From positions 1 to 62,652 of the forward strand of contig JAUJOH010000013.1 of assembly GCA_030447745.1 (NCBI GenBank): a DNA stretch of 62,652 nucleotides. Direction: 5' to 3'. The stretch comes from Chloroflexota bacterium. GTDB taxonomy: Bacteria; Chloroflexota; Limnocylindria; Limnocylindrales; CSP1-4. The translations under genes were made by a program, and so were the position numbers. Position 1 is the stretch's first letter, and the number at the start of each line of letters is the position of its first letter. Below are positions 17,890 to 28,071 of the stretch, piece after piece. The notes beneath the pieces were generated by a model. The model was not told where the DNA came from. It did no database searches and saw only the letters and a program-made list of their open reading frames with translations.

Positions 17890-18330
17890 GTGACGGAGCA
17901 GGGACGCATCGACCTCCGCCCCGCGACGACGGACGACGCCGAGCGGATCGCGGCGCTGTTCACCGACGAGGGCTATCCCGCGGGTCCGAGCGACATCGTG
18001 TCTCGGCTCGAGCGCTTCGCGTCGCCCTTCTCGCAGGTCGTGGTCGCCGACGCGGGCGGCGAGGTGGTCGGCTTCATCGCCTTTCACGCGCTGCCGCGGT
18101 TCGAGCACGACGACCGGATCGTCCGGATCCTCGCCCTGGTCGTCGATCCGGGTGTCCGCGCGCGTGGCGTCGGCCATCGGCTCATGGAGGAGGCCGAGCG
18201 CGCCGCCCGCGAGCTTGGAGCCGCGTTCATCGAGGTCACCGCGGGCCATCACCGCCCGGAGGCGCGGCACCTGTACGACACGCTCGGGTATGACGGCTCG
18301 GTGACCAGCTACCTGCGCAAGCGGGTCTGA
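17890..18330 (+). CDS. GNAT family N-acetyltransferase
   Basis: A 146-residue stand-alone GNAT domain of normal length. IDLRPATTDDAERIAALFTD is the typical opening, VRILALVVDPGVRARGVGHR is motif A with the R-x-x-G-x-G/A acetyl-CoA loop, and HRPEARHLYDTLGYDGSV is motif B and the C-terminal strand. The GTG start directly follows the previous stop; TACCAT ends 7 nt before it. Confidence 0.88.
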   Translation: MTEQGRIDLRPATTDDAERIAALFTDEGYPAGPSDIVSRLERFASPFSQVVVADAGGEVVGFIAFHALPRFEHDDRIVRILALVVDPGVRARGVGHRLMEEAERAARELGAAFIEVTAGHHRPEARHLYDTLGYDGSVTSYLRKRV

Positions 18331-18349
18331 CGACAGCGCGCCCGGGCCC

Positions 18350-19639
18350 GTGGTGACCCTTTCCGCGTTCCCGCGCCTCCGGCTCCGCGAGCCGGAGTCG
18401 CGCCTGCTCGACCTGCCGTGGGAGCGCCCGCTGGCCGAGTGGCCGCCGGACGAGGTGACGTTCCGCGAGCTGCCGGTGGGGCCTTCCCGGCACCTCGTCC
18501 GGTTCGTCGTCGTGGACGACGTGACGTACGCCCTCAAGGAGCTGCCGCTCGACCCGGCGAACCGGGAATTCACCGTGCTGCGCCACCTTCGCGAGCTGCG
18601 CCTGCCGGCGGTTCGCCCGGTCGGCATCGCGGAGGCACCCGACCGCGACGTCGCCGTTCTCGTGACGGCCTATCTCGCCCACTCGCTGCAGTACCGCCGC
18701 CTCCTGACGCGCTTTCCGATCGGGCCCGGTCCGTATCGCGACCGGCTTCTCGACGCGATGGCTTCGCTGCTCGTCGACCTGCATCGGGCCGGCGTGTACT
18801 GGGGCGACTGCTCGCTGGCGAACACGCTCTTCCGTCGTGACGGCGAGCGGATCCAGGCGTATCTCGTGGACGCCGAGACGAGCGAGGTCCACCCCAGCCT
18901 GACGGACGGCCAGCGGCGGTACGACCTCGACATCCTCGTCGAGAACGTCGCCTTCGGGCTCGCGGACCTCGCCGCGATGCGGGACGCGGCCGACCAGATC
19001 GACGAGGCGATCCCGGCGGCCGAAGGCGTGCGGCACCGCTACAACGCGCTGTGGGACGAGTTGCACGAGGAACCCGCGCTCCGGCCGGGCGACCGTCAGG
19101 GCGTCCGCAGCCGGATCCGGCGGCTCAACGACCTCGGCTTCGCGGTCGACGAGATCGAGCTCGACCCGTCGTCCGAAGGCGCCGAGATGCGGCTCCGGAC
19201 GGTGGTCAGCAACCGCGCCTTCCACGCCCGGGAGCTGAGCCGGCTCACCGGCCTCCAGGCGCTCGAGGGCCAGGCGCGACTGCTCCTCAACGACGTGCGC
19301 GAGTACGGCGCCTGGCTGGCCTATTACGAGCGACGCCCGATCGGCGAGCGGGAGGCGGCCGACCGTTGGCTTCACGAGGTGCTCGAGCCGAGCGTCGCAC
19401 GTCTCGTCCCGGCCATCGGTTCCGGGCGCGATGCCCTCCAGGCGTACTGCGACGTGCTCGAGCAGAAGTGGCTCCGCTCCGAGTCGGCGGGGCGCGACGT
19501 CGGGCTCGAGTCGGCGATCGAGGCGTATGTCGCCGCGGGCGCCCCGGCGCCCGAGACCGCGGCCGGACCGGCAGCCACGCTCGACGTCGAGATCGACGCG
19601 CGCAGCGGGCTGGACGCCCCCAGCGGGCAGGGCAGCTAA
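18350..19639 (+). CDS. DUF4032 protein with kinase-like N-terminal fold
   Basis: A 429-residue protein resembling DUF4032 proteins of high-GC Gram-positives and Chloroflexota. The N-terminal ~200 residues look like a lipopolysaccharide-kinase/RIO-type fold: YALKELPLDPANREFTVLRH (candidate ATP lysine), DLHRAGVYWGDCSLANTLF (catalytic-loop-like, H-x-x-G...GD..LAN), and AYLVDAETSEV (DFG-like position). The C-terminal part holds the DUF4032 domain, with EVLEPSVARLVPAIGSGRDA. Target unknown. GTG start 18350 or 18353. It ends convergently with the hydrolase, overlapping by 4 nt. Confidence 0.8.
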   Translation: MVTLSAFPRLRLREPESRLLDLPWERPLAEWPPDEVTFRELPVGPSRHLVRFVVVDDVTYALKELPLDPANREFTVLRHLRELRLPAVRPVGIAEAPDRDVAVLVTAYLAHSLQYRRLLTRFPIGPGPYRDRLLDAMASLLVDLHRAGVYWGDCSLANTLFRRDGERIQAYLVDAETSEVHPSLTDGQRRYDLDILVENVAFGLADLAAMRDAADQIDEAIPAAEGVRHRYNALWDELHEEPALRPGDRQGVRSRIRRLNDLGFAVDEIELDPSSEGAEMRLRTVVSNRAFHARELSRLTGLQALEGQARLLLNDVREYGAWLAYYERRPIGEREAADRWLHEVLEPSVARLVPAIGSGRDALQAYCDVLEQKWLRSESAGRDVGLESAIEAYVAAGAPAPETAAGPAATLDVEIDARSGLDAPSGQGS

Positions 19640-20787
19640 CCGTCGGCGGCGACCGGCGTCGTCAGCGGGTTGAACGGCTCGTCCGGCGCCGGCGGCTCGG
19701 CGTCGGGAAGGCCCGGACTGTCGGCCGGCCGGCGACCACCGATCGCCGCCAGGGATCGGAACCCGCCGGGCTCGGCCGTGACCGCGCTCATCTGACGATC
19801 GATGTCGGGGATCCGGACCGCCGGCACGCCGGCGGCGATGTCGCCGGCGGTCGCCGGATCCACGGGTCCGCCGAGCGACCTCGCCAGAAACGCGGCGAGC
19901 GCCCGGCGGTAGACCGGGAACTCGTACAGCCAGCTGTGGCCGCCGCCGGGGATGATGAGCGAATTCACCGGCAGCGCGTCCGGTCGCGCCGCCCTCGGCG
20001 CGCGCGCCGCGCGCTCCAATCGGTCTCGGTGGCCGACCGGGACCACCTCGTCGGCGTCGCCGTGCGCAAGGAGCACCGGTCCGTCGTACCGGGCGATCGC
20101 CCGCGTGGCATCGATCTCCTCGACGGTGTGGCCCCGAGGCCGCAGGAAGACCCGCGTCGTGAACCAGGCAAGCGGGTACGCGATCGGATCCGACAACGGG
20201 AGCCGCGCGAGGCGAAACGTCTCGCGGGTGAGCCGCCATGGGTCGGCAGGCGCGGACGTCACGACGAGCGCGCCGACGCGCGGGTCCGCCGCCGCGGCCA
20301 GGATCGCCCCGATGCCGCCCATCGAGTGGCCGGAGATCGCGCCGACGGTCACCTCGGGCCGCGCCAGCAGCGCCTCGAACGCCGCGCCGGCGTCGAGCCC
20401 GAACTCGCCGGCCGAGACCGGCAGCTCCTCCGGCGGGTTTGCGCCCTGGCCGCGGACGTCGATCGTCAGGCAGTGGAACCCGACCGCGTGGAAGACGCTG
20501 GCGAGCGGCAGCGTCCGGTCACGGGCGGACTCCCAGCCGTGCACGAGCACGACCCCCGGACCCGGCTGCCCGCCGCGAGCGGGGATGAACCAGCCCGGCA
20601 GCTGGAGCCCCATTGAGGGGACGGTGATCTCCTCGAACGGCAGCCCGAGATACTCGGGCGTCACCCGCGGCGGTCCGGACTGCGGGAACCCCGCGCGAAC
20701 GCGATAGATCAGCGCGAACCGCCAGGCGAGCGCGAGCGGGGCGGCAGCGAGCGCGGCGGCCATGCCGGCACGTCGGAAGGACGACAT
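19636..20787 (-). CDS. Membrane-anchored alpha/beta hydrolase
   Basis: A 383-residue protein. One N-terminal hydrophobic segment (residues about 8-28) anchors it; VVLVHGWESARDRT forms the oxyanion-hole region, GHSMGG the nucleophile elbow (Ser), LLAHGDADEVVP the acid, and IPGGGHSWLYE the catalytic His. The C-terminal ~70 residues are Pro-rich and unstructured. ATG 20787 is chosen because TACCGT (minus, 20795-20800) ends 7 nt upstream. Substrate unknown, probably an ester or peptide. Confidence 0.85.
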   Translation of the reverse strand: MSSFRRAGMAAALAAAPLALAWRFALIYRVRAGFPQSGPPRVTPEYLGLPFEEITVPSMGLQLPGWFIPARGGQPGPGVVLVHGWESARDRTLPLASVFHAVGFHCLTIDVRGQGANPPEELPVSAGEFGLDAGAAFEALLARPEVTVGAISGHSMGGIGAILAAAADPRVGALVVTSAPADPWRLTRETFRLARLPLSDPIAYPLAWFTTRVFLRPRGHTVEEIDATRAIARYDGPVLLAHGDADEVVPVGHRDRLERAARAPRAARPDALPVNSLIIPGGGHSWLYEFPVYRRALAAFLARSLGGPVDPATAGDIAAGVPAVRIPDIDRQMSAVTAEPGGFRSLAAIGGRRPADSPGLPDAEPPAPDEPFNPLTTPVAADG

Positions 20788-20885
20788 GGCCCGAACGGTA
20801 CTCGGCGCGGCCGCGCGGCGGCGCGGCGTTCGCGAGACCGGGCTCGCGGGGGCACGCCGCCGGAGGACGCGGCGAACGCCGTCGC

Positions 20886-20891
20886 TACACT
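20886..20891 (+). promoter_or_regulatory. -10 box TACACT of the J-domain gene
   Basis: TACACT followed by 6 nt and the GTG start; no ribosome site. Leaderless arrangement. Confidence 0.5.
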
Positions 20892-20897
20892 GCTGCG

Positions 20898-21704
20898 GTG
20901 CCGAAGCGCGACCCACACGAGGTCCTCGGCGTCCGGCCGGGCGCCAGCGCGACCGCGATCAAGGTCGCCTGGCGGCGGCTCGCCCGCGAGCACCACCCGG
21001 ACCTGACCGGCGACGATCCGGCCGCCTCACGGGTGGCGACCCGGCAGATGGCGGAGATCAACGACGCCTACGAATCGCTCCGTCGCGAAGGCGTCCGGGC
21101 GCGGGTCGCGGAGGCCGCGGCGCGCAGCGACCGCCGGGCCGGCGGCGGCTTCGAGGGACCGGCGCCCGGCACGCGTACCGGTGGCCCGCCGAGGCCGCGG
21201 CCCAGTCGTCCGGTGACCGGGCGCGTCGATACGAGCGAGACGTTCCGGCCGCGGAACTCGACAACCGGCGAGGCCGGACGCGGCGCGCGGGCGGGGTGGG
21301 GGAGCGCCGACGCTCGAGCGCGGAGTGGATCGGCCCGTGACTCCTCGCCGTCGGCTCGACCGTCCGCCGAGCCCGAGCCGGAGCCCAAGCGCGAGCGCGA
21401 GCCGCCGCGTGCGTCACACCCCACCGGGCCGATGGAGCGGGCGCGCATCCACCGCTTCCGCCCGCCGCCGCGGCCGACGCTCGAGACGGCACACGCCATT
21501 GAGCTGGAGTTCGGCAAGTTTCGCGGCCACACGCTCGGTGAGGTCGCGGCCTTCGAGCCGTCCTACGTCGACTGGCTCGCCAGGACGATCACGCGCGATC
21601 GCGACCTCGTCGCGGCAGCTCGGGTGATCAAGGACGATCTGGATCGCCGCCAGGTGCACCGGCGCGAGCGTCCGGAGCGAAACGCGGCCGGGCGTCCGGC
21701 CTGA
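20898..21704 (+). CDS. J-domain protein with ExoX-like C-terminal domain
   Basis: A 268-residue protein with GTG start. Residues 4-65 are a J domain with the HPD motif (AREHHPDLTGDDP), which would stimulate a DnaK partner. Residues about 70-190 are a long basic/acidic low-complexity linker. Residues about 198-250 (LEFGKFRGHTLGEVAAFEPS then VDWLARTI) resemble the small C-terminal domain of exodeoxyribonuclease X-like proteins. No G/F region or zinc fingers are present, so it is not a canonical DnaJ. TACACT ends exactly 6 nt before the start. Confidence 0.82.
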   Translation: MPKRDPHEVLGVRPGASATAIKVAWRRLAREHHPDLTGDDPAASRVATRQMAEINDAYESLRREGVRARVAEAAARSDRRAGGGFEGPAPGTRTGGPPRPRPSRPVTGRVDTSETFRPRNSTTGEAGRGARAGWGSADARARSGSARDSSPSARPSAEPEPEPKREREPPRASHPTGPMERARIHRFRPPPRPTLETAHAIELEFGKFRGHTLGEVAAFEPSYVDWLARTITRDRDLVAAARVIKDDLDRRQVHRRERPERNAAGRPA

Positions 21705-21817
21705 CACGCGGCAGAGGCGCGGCTGGCCGCGCCAACGCGCGGGACGCGCGAGCGCCGCGTGGCGCCGCTGGACCGCGTGATCCGGCTCGTTTCGGCCCTT
21801 CCGCGTAGGCTGTGGTC

Positions 21818-22435
21818 GTGTTCCCTGGTTCCGCGTCGCTGGCTCGTGCCGCCCTGCTCATCGTCCTCGCGACCGCCGTTCCGGCCTGCTCGACCGCGGC
21901 GCAGGCGGAATTCGATCCCTCCGGTCCCTGCAGCGCAGACGGGCGACTCGCGGGCGCCTACCCCGACCTAGAGGCGCTCGTCCCCACCTCGTTCGACGGC
22001 GCGCCGCCGACACGGCTCGACTCGGGCCGGAACTGCTCCGAAGGACGCCTTGGCTCGCTCGCCGGACATGGCATCGACGAGGTCCGGTTCGCCGGCGCGC
22101 TGTGGGAGACGGACCGGCGGAGCGGGGTGACGATCGCCGTGTTCGAGGCTCCGGGGCTGACGGTCGATCGGCTGGCGGAGTTCTACGAGGCGGGTGCACG
22201 CGGCGCGCGCAAGACCGAGAACGTCACGACCAGCCGGTTCGCGGTCGGATCGCTCACCGGTCGCAGGCTCGACACGCTCAACGGCCAATCCTTCCAGTCG
22301 GTCGTCGTCCTCGACGGCCCGGCCGCCGGCCAGGTGCGCGCCGTGCTCGTCGCGAGCGACGTTGCCGAGGCCGAGAGTCGGGCCGTCCACGACCAGCTCG
22401 TCGAACGCGCAGCGGAAACCGCGGTGGCCGGCTGA
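21818..22435 (+). CDS. Lipoprotein of unknown function
   Basis: A 205-residue protein with a lipoprotein signal: hydrophobic ARAALLIVLATAVPAC with the lipobox Cys near residue 24. The mature part has two further Cys (GPCSADG, RNCSEGR), likely a disulfide, and no recognised domain. GTG 21818 is preferred because TAGGCT (21806-21811) ends 6 nt upstream. Exposed on the outer face of the membrane. Confidence 0.72.
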   Translation: MFPGSASLARAALLIVLATAVPACSTAAQAEFDPSGPCSADGRLAGAYPDLEALVPTSFDGAPPTRLDSGRNCSEGRLGSLAGHGIDEVRFAGALWETDRRSGVTIAVFEAPGLTVDRLAEFYEAGARGARKTENVTTSRFAVGSLTGRRLDTLNGQSFQSVVVLDGPAAGQVRAVLVASDVAEAESRAVHDQLVERAAETAVAG

Positions 22436-22518
22436 GCGACGGCGACCGCAACACGTCCGACATGGGATCGGCCGCAAGCGACCTCGCCGCGGAGGCCGCC
22501 AGCCGTGACACTGGGCCC

Positions 22519-22680
22519 ATGTTTGGAACGATCTTCCGTGTCGCGATGCTCCGGTTCGTGCCGCGCCGGCTGGTCCCGCTCCTGACCGCGTGGCAGGTCG
22601 TCCGGATGATCCGCGGCCGCAGGAGCTCGGGGACGACCACGACGGAGAGCACTCCTCGCACGCGGTTCCGCCGCCGCTGA
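22519..22680 (+). CDS. Small basic hypothetical protein
   Basis: 53 residues, [20 protein letters not shown] onward, with an amphipathic or membrane-leaning N-terminal half and a basic Ser/Thr/Arg tail. GACACT ends 6 nt before the ATG, close to the leaderless pattern. No family is recognised. An upstream in-frame ATG at 22462 would add 19 residues. Confidence 0.4.
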   Translation: MFGTIFRVAMLRFVPRRLVPLLTAWQVVRMIRGRRSSGTTTTESTPRTRFRRR

Positions 22681-22711
22681 CGCGGGGACGACCGGTGCTA
22701 GAGTCGCCGGC

Positions 22712-24504
<1,793 letters not shown>

Positions 24505-24505
<1 letters not shown>

Positions 24506-24720
24506 TGGGTCGGGTCGACCGGTACCCCGGTGGAACGTTCTGCTGGCTGGACCTCGGCACGACGGACGTCGGGGGCGCGGAGGTGGGCTCGGCGGCCGGC
24601 TGGGGGGTGCCGCCGATGGACATCCCGATCGGGCGGTTCACGGTCGTCTCCGACCCGACGGGCGCGGCCTTCACGTTGACCGCCTTCGCCGGCGCCTTCC
24701 GCGGCGTCGACGGCTCGTAA
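24505..24720 (+). pseudogene. Internally deleted VOC/glyoxalase-family protein
   Basis: 71 codons overlapping the mutase stop by one base (TGATG). The start, TFCWLDLGTTDV, is the usual first strand of a VOC-superfamily (glyoxalase/bleomycin-resistance-like) protein. Residues from about 33 (GWGVPPMDIPIGRFTVVSDP) are the usual final strands. The family is normally 120 residues or more per domain pair, so the middle is missing, and the join stays in frame. Either a remnant, or a mini-protein kept by coupling to the mutase; methylmalonyl-CoA epimerase is also a VOC protein, but this one lacks too much to be one. Confidence 0.6.
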
Positions 24721-24764
24721 CCCCTTGCACGCCAGCCTGCGGGACCGCGCGATGCGCCCGCCGG

Positions 24765-24770
24765 TACCAT
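24765..24770 (+). promoter_or_regulatory. -10 box TACCAT of the DinB-like gene
   Basis: TACCAT followed by exactly 6 nt (GCCGGC) and the ATG at 24777. Leaderless arrangement. Confidence 0.5.
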
Positions 24771-24776
24771 GCCGGC

Positions 24777-25256
24777 ATGTACCTCGATGCGCTGTCGTTC
24801 CTCGAGGACGAGCGCGACGCGTGGCGTCCGTACGAGGCGCTCGACGCGCTCTCGGACGAGCAGCTCGAGCGGCCCGTGGAGGGCGCCAACGGCTGGTCCG
24901 GCCGCGATCTGATGGGGCACATGGTCGCGTGGCTGGAGGTGTCCGTGGCCGCCGCCAAGGAGCTCGCGGTCGGGGAGACGAGCGCGACGCTCGCTCGCGT
25001 CCAGACCGAGTGGGCGGCGCGCGGTGACGAGCTCAACGAGGAGTGGCGAGCGGCGTGGGCGGCATCCCCGTTGTCGGACGTGCGCGAGCGGTTCCGGACG
25101 GTGCCAGGCGAGCTGCGTGGCTACCTGACCGTCGTGCCCGAGAGCCGCTGGGTCAAGCACCGGACGCACCTCGAGTCGTTCATCCGCGAGACGTTCGAGC
25201 ATTACGACGGGCATCGGGCGGATCTCGACGCCGTTCTCCGGAGCGCGCGGTCGTGA
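24777..25256 (+). CDS. DinB/maleylpyruvate-isomerase-like four-helix protein
   Basis: A 159-residue protein with the DinB-like layout: an N-terminal helix LDALSFLEDERDAW, a helix entry NGWSGRDLMGHMVAWLEVSV in which GW..RDL..H is typical of the fold, and a late HLESFIRETFEHYDGHRADL with His residues placed to complete a metal site. Members are often thiol-dependent metalloenzymes. The following gene is coupled by a GTGA overlap. Confidence 0.72.
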   Translation: MYLDALSFLEDERDAWRPYEALDALSDEQLERPVEGANGWSGRDLMGHMVAWLEVSVAAAKELAVGETSATLARVQTEWAARGDELNEEWRAAWAASPLSDVRERFRTVPGELRGYLTVVPESRWVKHRTHLESFIRETFEHYDGHRADLDAVLRSARS

Positions 25257-25561
25257 CGCTCCGCGAAGCCCTCGCGGACGCCGCGATGGCGCTGCCCGGC
25301 GTCCAGCAGTCACAGGACGGCGATCGGATCGAGTGGTCCGCGGGTGGGCGACCGTTCGCGACGTTTTCCGATGGGGCGGCCGAGTTCCGCCTCCAGCCGC
25401 TGGTCGGTCGCGCCGCGCTCGGGACACCGGACACGGCCACGTCACGGCGCGGCCGCGAGTGGATCGCGTTCCGGCCCGCCGACGTCGACCGCTATGCCGT
25501 CGACCGGGCGACGTCGTGGCTGGCCAGCGCGCACCGACACGCGACCAGCCCGCGGAACTGA
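25253..25561 (+). CDS. MmcQ/YjbR-like small protein
   Basis: 102 residues from GTG 25253, overlapping the previous stop by 4 nt. The pattern ALPGVQQSQDGDRIEWSAGG, PFATFSDGAAEFRL and a late W-x-A helix (ATSWLASAHRHA) resembles the YjbR (CyaY-like fold) family. The assignment is tentative and no function can be given. Confidence 0.6.
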   Translation: MTLREALADAAMALPGVQQSQDGDRIEWSAGGRPFATFSDGAAEFRLQPLVGRAALGTPDTATSRRGREWIAFRPADVDRYAVDRATSWLASAHRHATSPRN

Positions 25562-25686
25562 GGCCCGCTCCCGCCGGACTTTACGGTGGAAGCAGCGCGG
25601 AACAACGCCAAGCCGCGGACCTGGTGCCCCCGGCTCGAGCCCCCGGAAACGGTGTGGTCCCGATCCTCCGTGGCGCCTGAAACGGG

Positions 25687-25713
25687 GCGGCCCCGGTCAT
25701 CGACCGGGGCCGC
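25687..25713. terminator. Strong hairpin downstream of thioredoxin
   Basis: A perfect 12-bp stem (GCGGCCCCGGTC / GACCGGGGCCGC) with a 3-nt loop lies between the plus-strand gene ending 25561 and the minus-strand thioredoxin ending 25738. On the minus strand it is followed by CCCGTTT. A bidirectional terminator between converging units is likely. Confidence 0.75.
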
Positions 25714-25737
25714 TTGTGACAGACGCGCTCGAGAGCG

Positions 25738-26088
25738 TCAGGCGCTCTCCGCGGCAGGTGCCTTGAACTTCGCCAGCTCGAACTGCTGCTCGAGCTGCTC
25801 GAGCGGCCGGAAGCCCACGACGCCCATCGGCTGCTGGCCCGGGCGGAAGAACGCGATCGTGGGGATGCTCATGATGTTGAACGCCTGCGAGAGGCGGGGG
25901 TTGGCGTCGACGTCGACTTTCACGACGTCGACGGCACCCTGGTACTTCTCGGCGAGCTTCTCCATCTCCGGTGCGACCATCTTGCAGGGCCCGCACCACG
26001 CCGCCCAGAAGTCGACCACGACCGGGCGATCGTTCTTGAGGACGAGCTCCTCGAAGTTGGTATCGGTCGCGACCTTGATGTCGACCAT
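25738..26088 (-). CDS. Thioredoxin
   Basis: 116 residues with the full thioredoxin fold. VVVDFWAAWCGPCKMVAPEM holds the active site WCGPC, and IMSIPTIAFFRPGQ has the cis-proline. Cytoplasmic disulfide reductase. It lies 47 nt downstream of an ArsR-type regulator on the same strand, so the two are probably co-transcribed and the regulator may sense thiol or metal stress. Confidence 0.95.
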   Translation of the reverse strand: MVDIKVATDTNFEELVLKNDRPVVVDFWAAWCGPCKMVAPEMEKLAEKYQGAVDVVKVDVDANPRLSQAFNIMSIPTIAFFRPGQQPMGVVGFRPLEQLEQQFELAKFKAPAAESA

Positions 26089-26135
26089 GGGTCGATCCTT
26101 TCTCCGTCCGCCGCGCTGGCCGGACAGTGCTGCCC

Positions 26136-26435
26136 TCAGCGGGCGATCGTCTGGATGAGTCGGTAGGCCTCGAGGACCCGCGGATCCGAGAGGCGGTAGA
26201 AGACGGTGCTGCCGTCGCGTCGGGTCGTGACCAACCCGGCGCCGCGGAGGACCGCGAGATGCTGGCTCATGTTGGGCACCTGGCACATCACCCGCGTGGC
26301 GAGATCCCGGACCGAGAGCTCGCCGTCCGCCAGCGACTCCAGCACGCACAGCCGCTTCGGGTCGGCCAGGGCACGGCCGACGGAGGCGTACCGCTGACGC
26401 TCGGCGTCGCTCGGGCTCACCTGGTGCTCCAACAT
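26136..26435 (-). CDS. ArsR/SmtB family winged-helix regulator
   Basis: A 99-residue repressor. Core HTH: DGELSVRDLATRVMCQVPNM then SQHLAVLRGAGLVTTRRDGS, wing STVFYRLSDPRV. Two cysteines are present, one in the helix KRLCVLESL and one in RVMCQVP; the usual ELCVCDL metal site is replaced by ELSVRDL, so a metal or thiol signal would need another site. ATG 26435 is used. A perfect 12-bp palindrome lies 19 nt upstream. Thioredoxin follows. Confidence 0.88.
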   Translation of the reverse strand: MLEHQVSPSDAERQRYASVGRALADPKRLCVLESLADGELSVRDLATRVMCQVPNMSQHLAVLRGAGLVTTRRDGSTVFYRLSDPRVLEAYRLIQTIAR

Positions 26436-26453
26436 GGCGAACAGTCTCTCACG

Positions 26454-26465
26454 ACTTGCGCAAGT
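26454..26465. promoter_or_regulatory. Candidate ArsR operator
   Basis: ACTTGCGCAAGT is a perfect 12-bp palindrome 19 nt before the ArsR start, followed by a further half-site TACGCAAG. Position fits autoregulation of the arsR-trx unit. Confidence 0.55.
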
Positions 26466-26927
26466 ACGCAAGCCAGCCGGGGTGCACCACCGTGCGCGTA
26501 GCCGCCGCGGCCAAGACACGGCCGAGGCACAGGCCCGCCATGCACGGTGAGAATCGTACGCGTGCCCGCCGATCACGGATATGCGAGGACGGACTCGTAC
26601 CCGCTGGCATACTCGAAAACACGGCCATCGATGCTCCCCGAGACTGTTCGGCCTGCCGTCTGCGCCCGACGCGCGGTCCGCGTGCATACGGCCGTGCCAG
26701 CGTGTGCGTGCGGACCGGTTCGGAGGACCTACCAGTCCGCACAGGCGTACGTGGCCGATTCTGGCGGGCGGCGGTCGCCCGAGTCGTGCTCGTCCGGGAC
26801 GGTGCCCGGCGGATCCGCGCGGGAACCGGGCGGCTTACCCGCGACGGCGCGCCGACCGATGGCGCACTGCGCTGTTCGTCGCCTGCCCGGCGGGTGGACT
26901 GCCCGCGCTCAGCGCGTTCGGTGGCCT
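26466..26927. other. Intergenic stretch without a recognised gene
   Basis: About 460 nt between the arsR promoter region and the end of the metal-hydrolase gene. Several open frames cross it, but they are short, Arg/Pro-rich and match no family. I see no RNA gene. Confidence 0.5.
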
Positions 26928-27779
26928 CTAGAGCGGCAGGCTGTCGCCTCGCCGCAGAACCCGCACGCTGTCCTCGAGACCCGCCTCCCGGACAGCCGTG
27001 ACGAAGTCCTCGATCGGGGACTTGAACGCCTCGTAGTCGTCGTAGTGGATGGCCGCCGCGGATGCCGGGCGGATCATCCGGAGGAGCTCGACGCCCTGCT
27101 CGGCGTCCATCGTGACCGTGACGCCCATCACCCGTGTGCCGCCGAGATGGAGGAGGGCCAGATCGATCGAGCCTGAGCGGTCGCCGATCTCCTTCAGCCC
27201 CTCGTACACGAGCGTGTCACCCGTGATGTACAGGCGGATGTCCGGATCGCCCACGGGGGCCGTCGCTCCGGCCGCTCCGTATCGCCAGACCTCCAGGAGG
27301 CTGCCCATCACCTCGGGCAGCGCGATGTCCATCGGGCCGGGGGCGTGGCGGCCGGGCAGGGCCGTGATCCGCACGACGCCGTCGGGGCCGGTCATCTCGT
27401 GGGTCGACCACGTCTCCAGCGCGAGGGTCCGCTGGAAGTTCTTCCCGGCCAGGATGCTGGCCGCCTCGGGCGTCGTGACGATCGGGATGGTCGGATCGAG
27501 CCGCTCCTCGACCAGCGGGTCGAAGTGGTCACCGTGGTAATGCGATAGCACGATGACGTCAAGCGGCGGCAGCTCGTCCAGCGTCATGGCCGGGTCGGTG
27601 AGTCGCCTCGTCGAAAGTCCGTAGCCGAGCGGGACGTCCGTGCCGCGCGGGACGAAGTTCGGGTCCGTCAGCACTGTCAGCCCGGCGACGCGGAGCAGCA
27701 TCGTCGCGTTGCCGACGAAGAAGAGGGAGCCGAGCGCGATGCCGTCGTCGAAGGTCGACGGCGACTGGGGGCTGGTCAT
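26928..27779 (-). CDS. Metallo-beta-lactamase-fold metal-dependent hydrolase (UlaG-like)
   Basis: 283 residues from ATG 27779. The metal motif H-x-H-x-D-H is SHYHGDHFD. FFVGNATMLLRVAGLTVLTD is the UlaG-like start, LPGRHAPGP carries another ligand His, ITGDTLVYEG the bridging Asp, and AIHYDDYEAF a last His. These enzymes sit in the cytoplasm and cleave phosphodiester, lactone or amide bonds; which applies here is unknown. Confidence 0.88.
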   Translation of the reverse strand: MTSPQSPSTFDDGIALGSLFFVGNATMLLRVAGLTVLTDPNFVPRGTDVPLGYGLSTRRLTDPAMTLDELPPLDVIVLSHYHGDHFDPLVEERLDPTIPIVTTPEAASILAGKNFQRTLALETWSTHEMTGPDGVVRITALPGRHAPGPMDIALPEVMGSLLEVWRYGAAGATAPVGDPDIRLYITGDTLVYEGLKEIGDRSGSIDLALLHLGGTRVMGVTVTMDAEQGVELLRMIRPASAAAIHYDDYEAFKSPIEDFVTAVREAGLEDSVRVLRRGDSLPL

Positions 27780-28071
27780 TGGCGCACCTCGGATAGGGCT
27801 CGGGCGGTCCGGACGGAGCGTACGGTCAGGCCGAGCGATGGTCGGTCCGGCCGGGATGCGTCCGGGCGAGGCGCCGGTGCAGCGCTCTTGCGGGCACGTT
27901 GCGAGCGCCGGACCTGGAGCACGAGCGCCGGACCTGGAGCACGTCGCCGCGCACGGCTTCCAAGCGTCCGGCCGCGGCCCCGACCGTCTGTCCAGGCCCG
28001 GCACGTCGCCGCCCATCCCGCTGCCATGCCACCCGACCCATCGTCCCGTGGCCGCGCGACATACTTCCCCG

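Noticed and set aside
26456-27001. Plus-strand open frames in the gap before the metal hydrolase
   Set aside because: Low-complexity shadow frames overlapping the hydrolase end, with no supporting signal.
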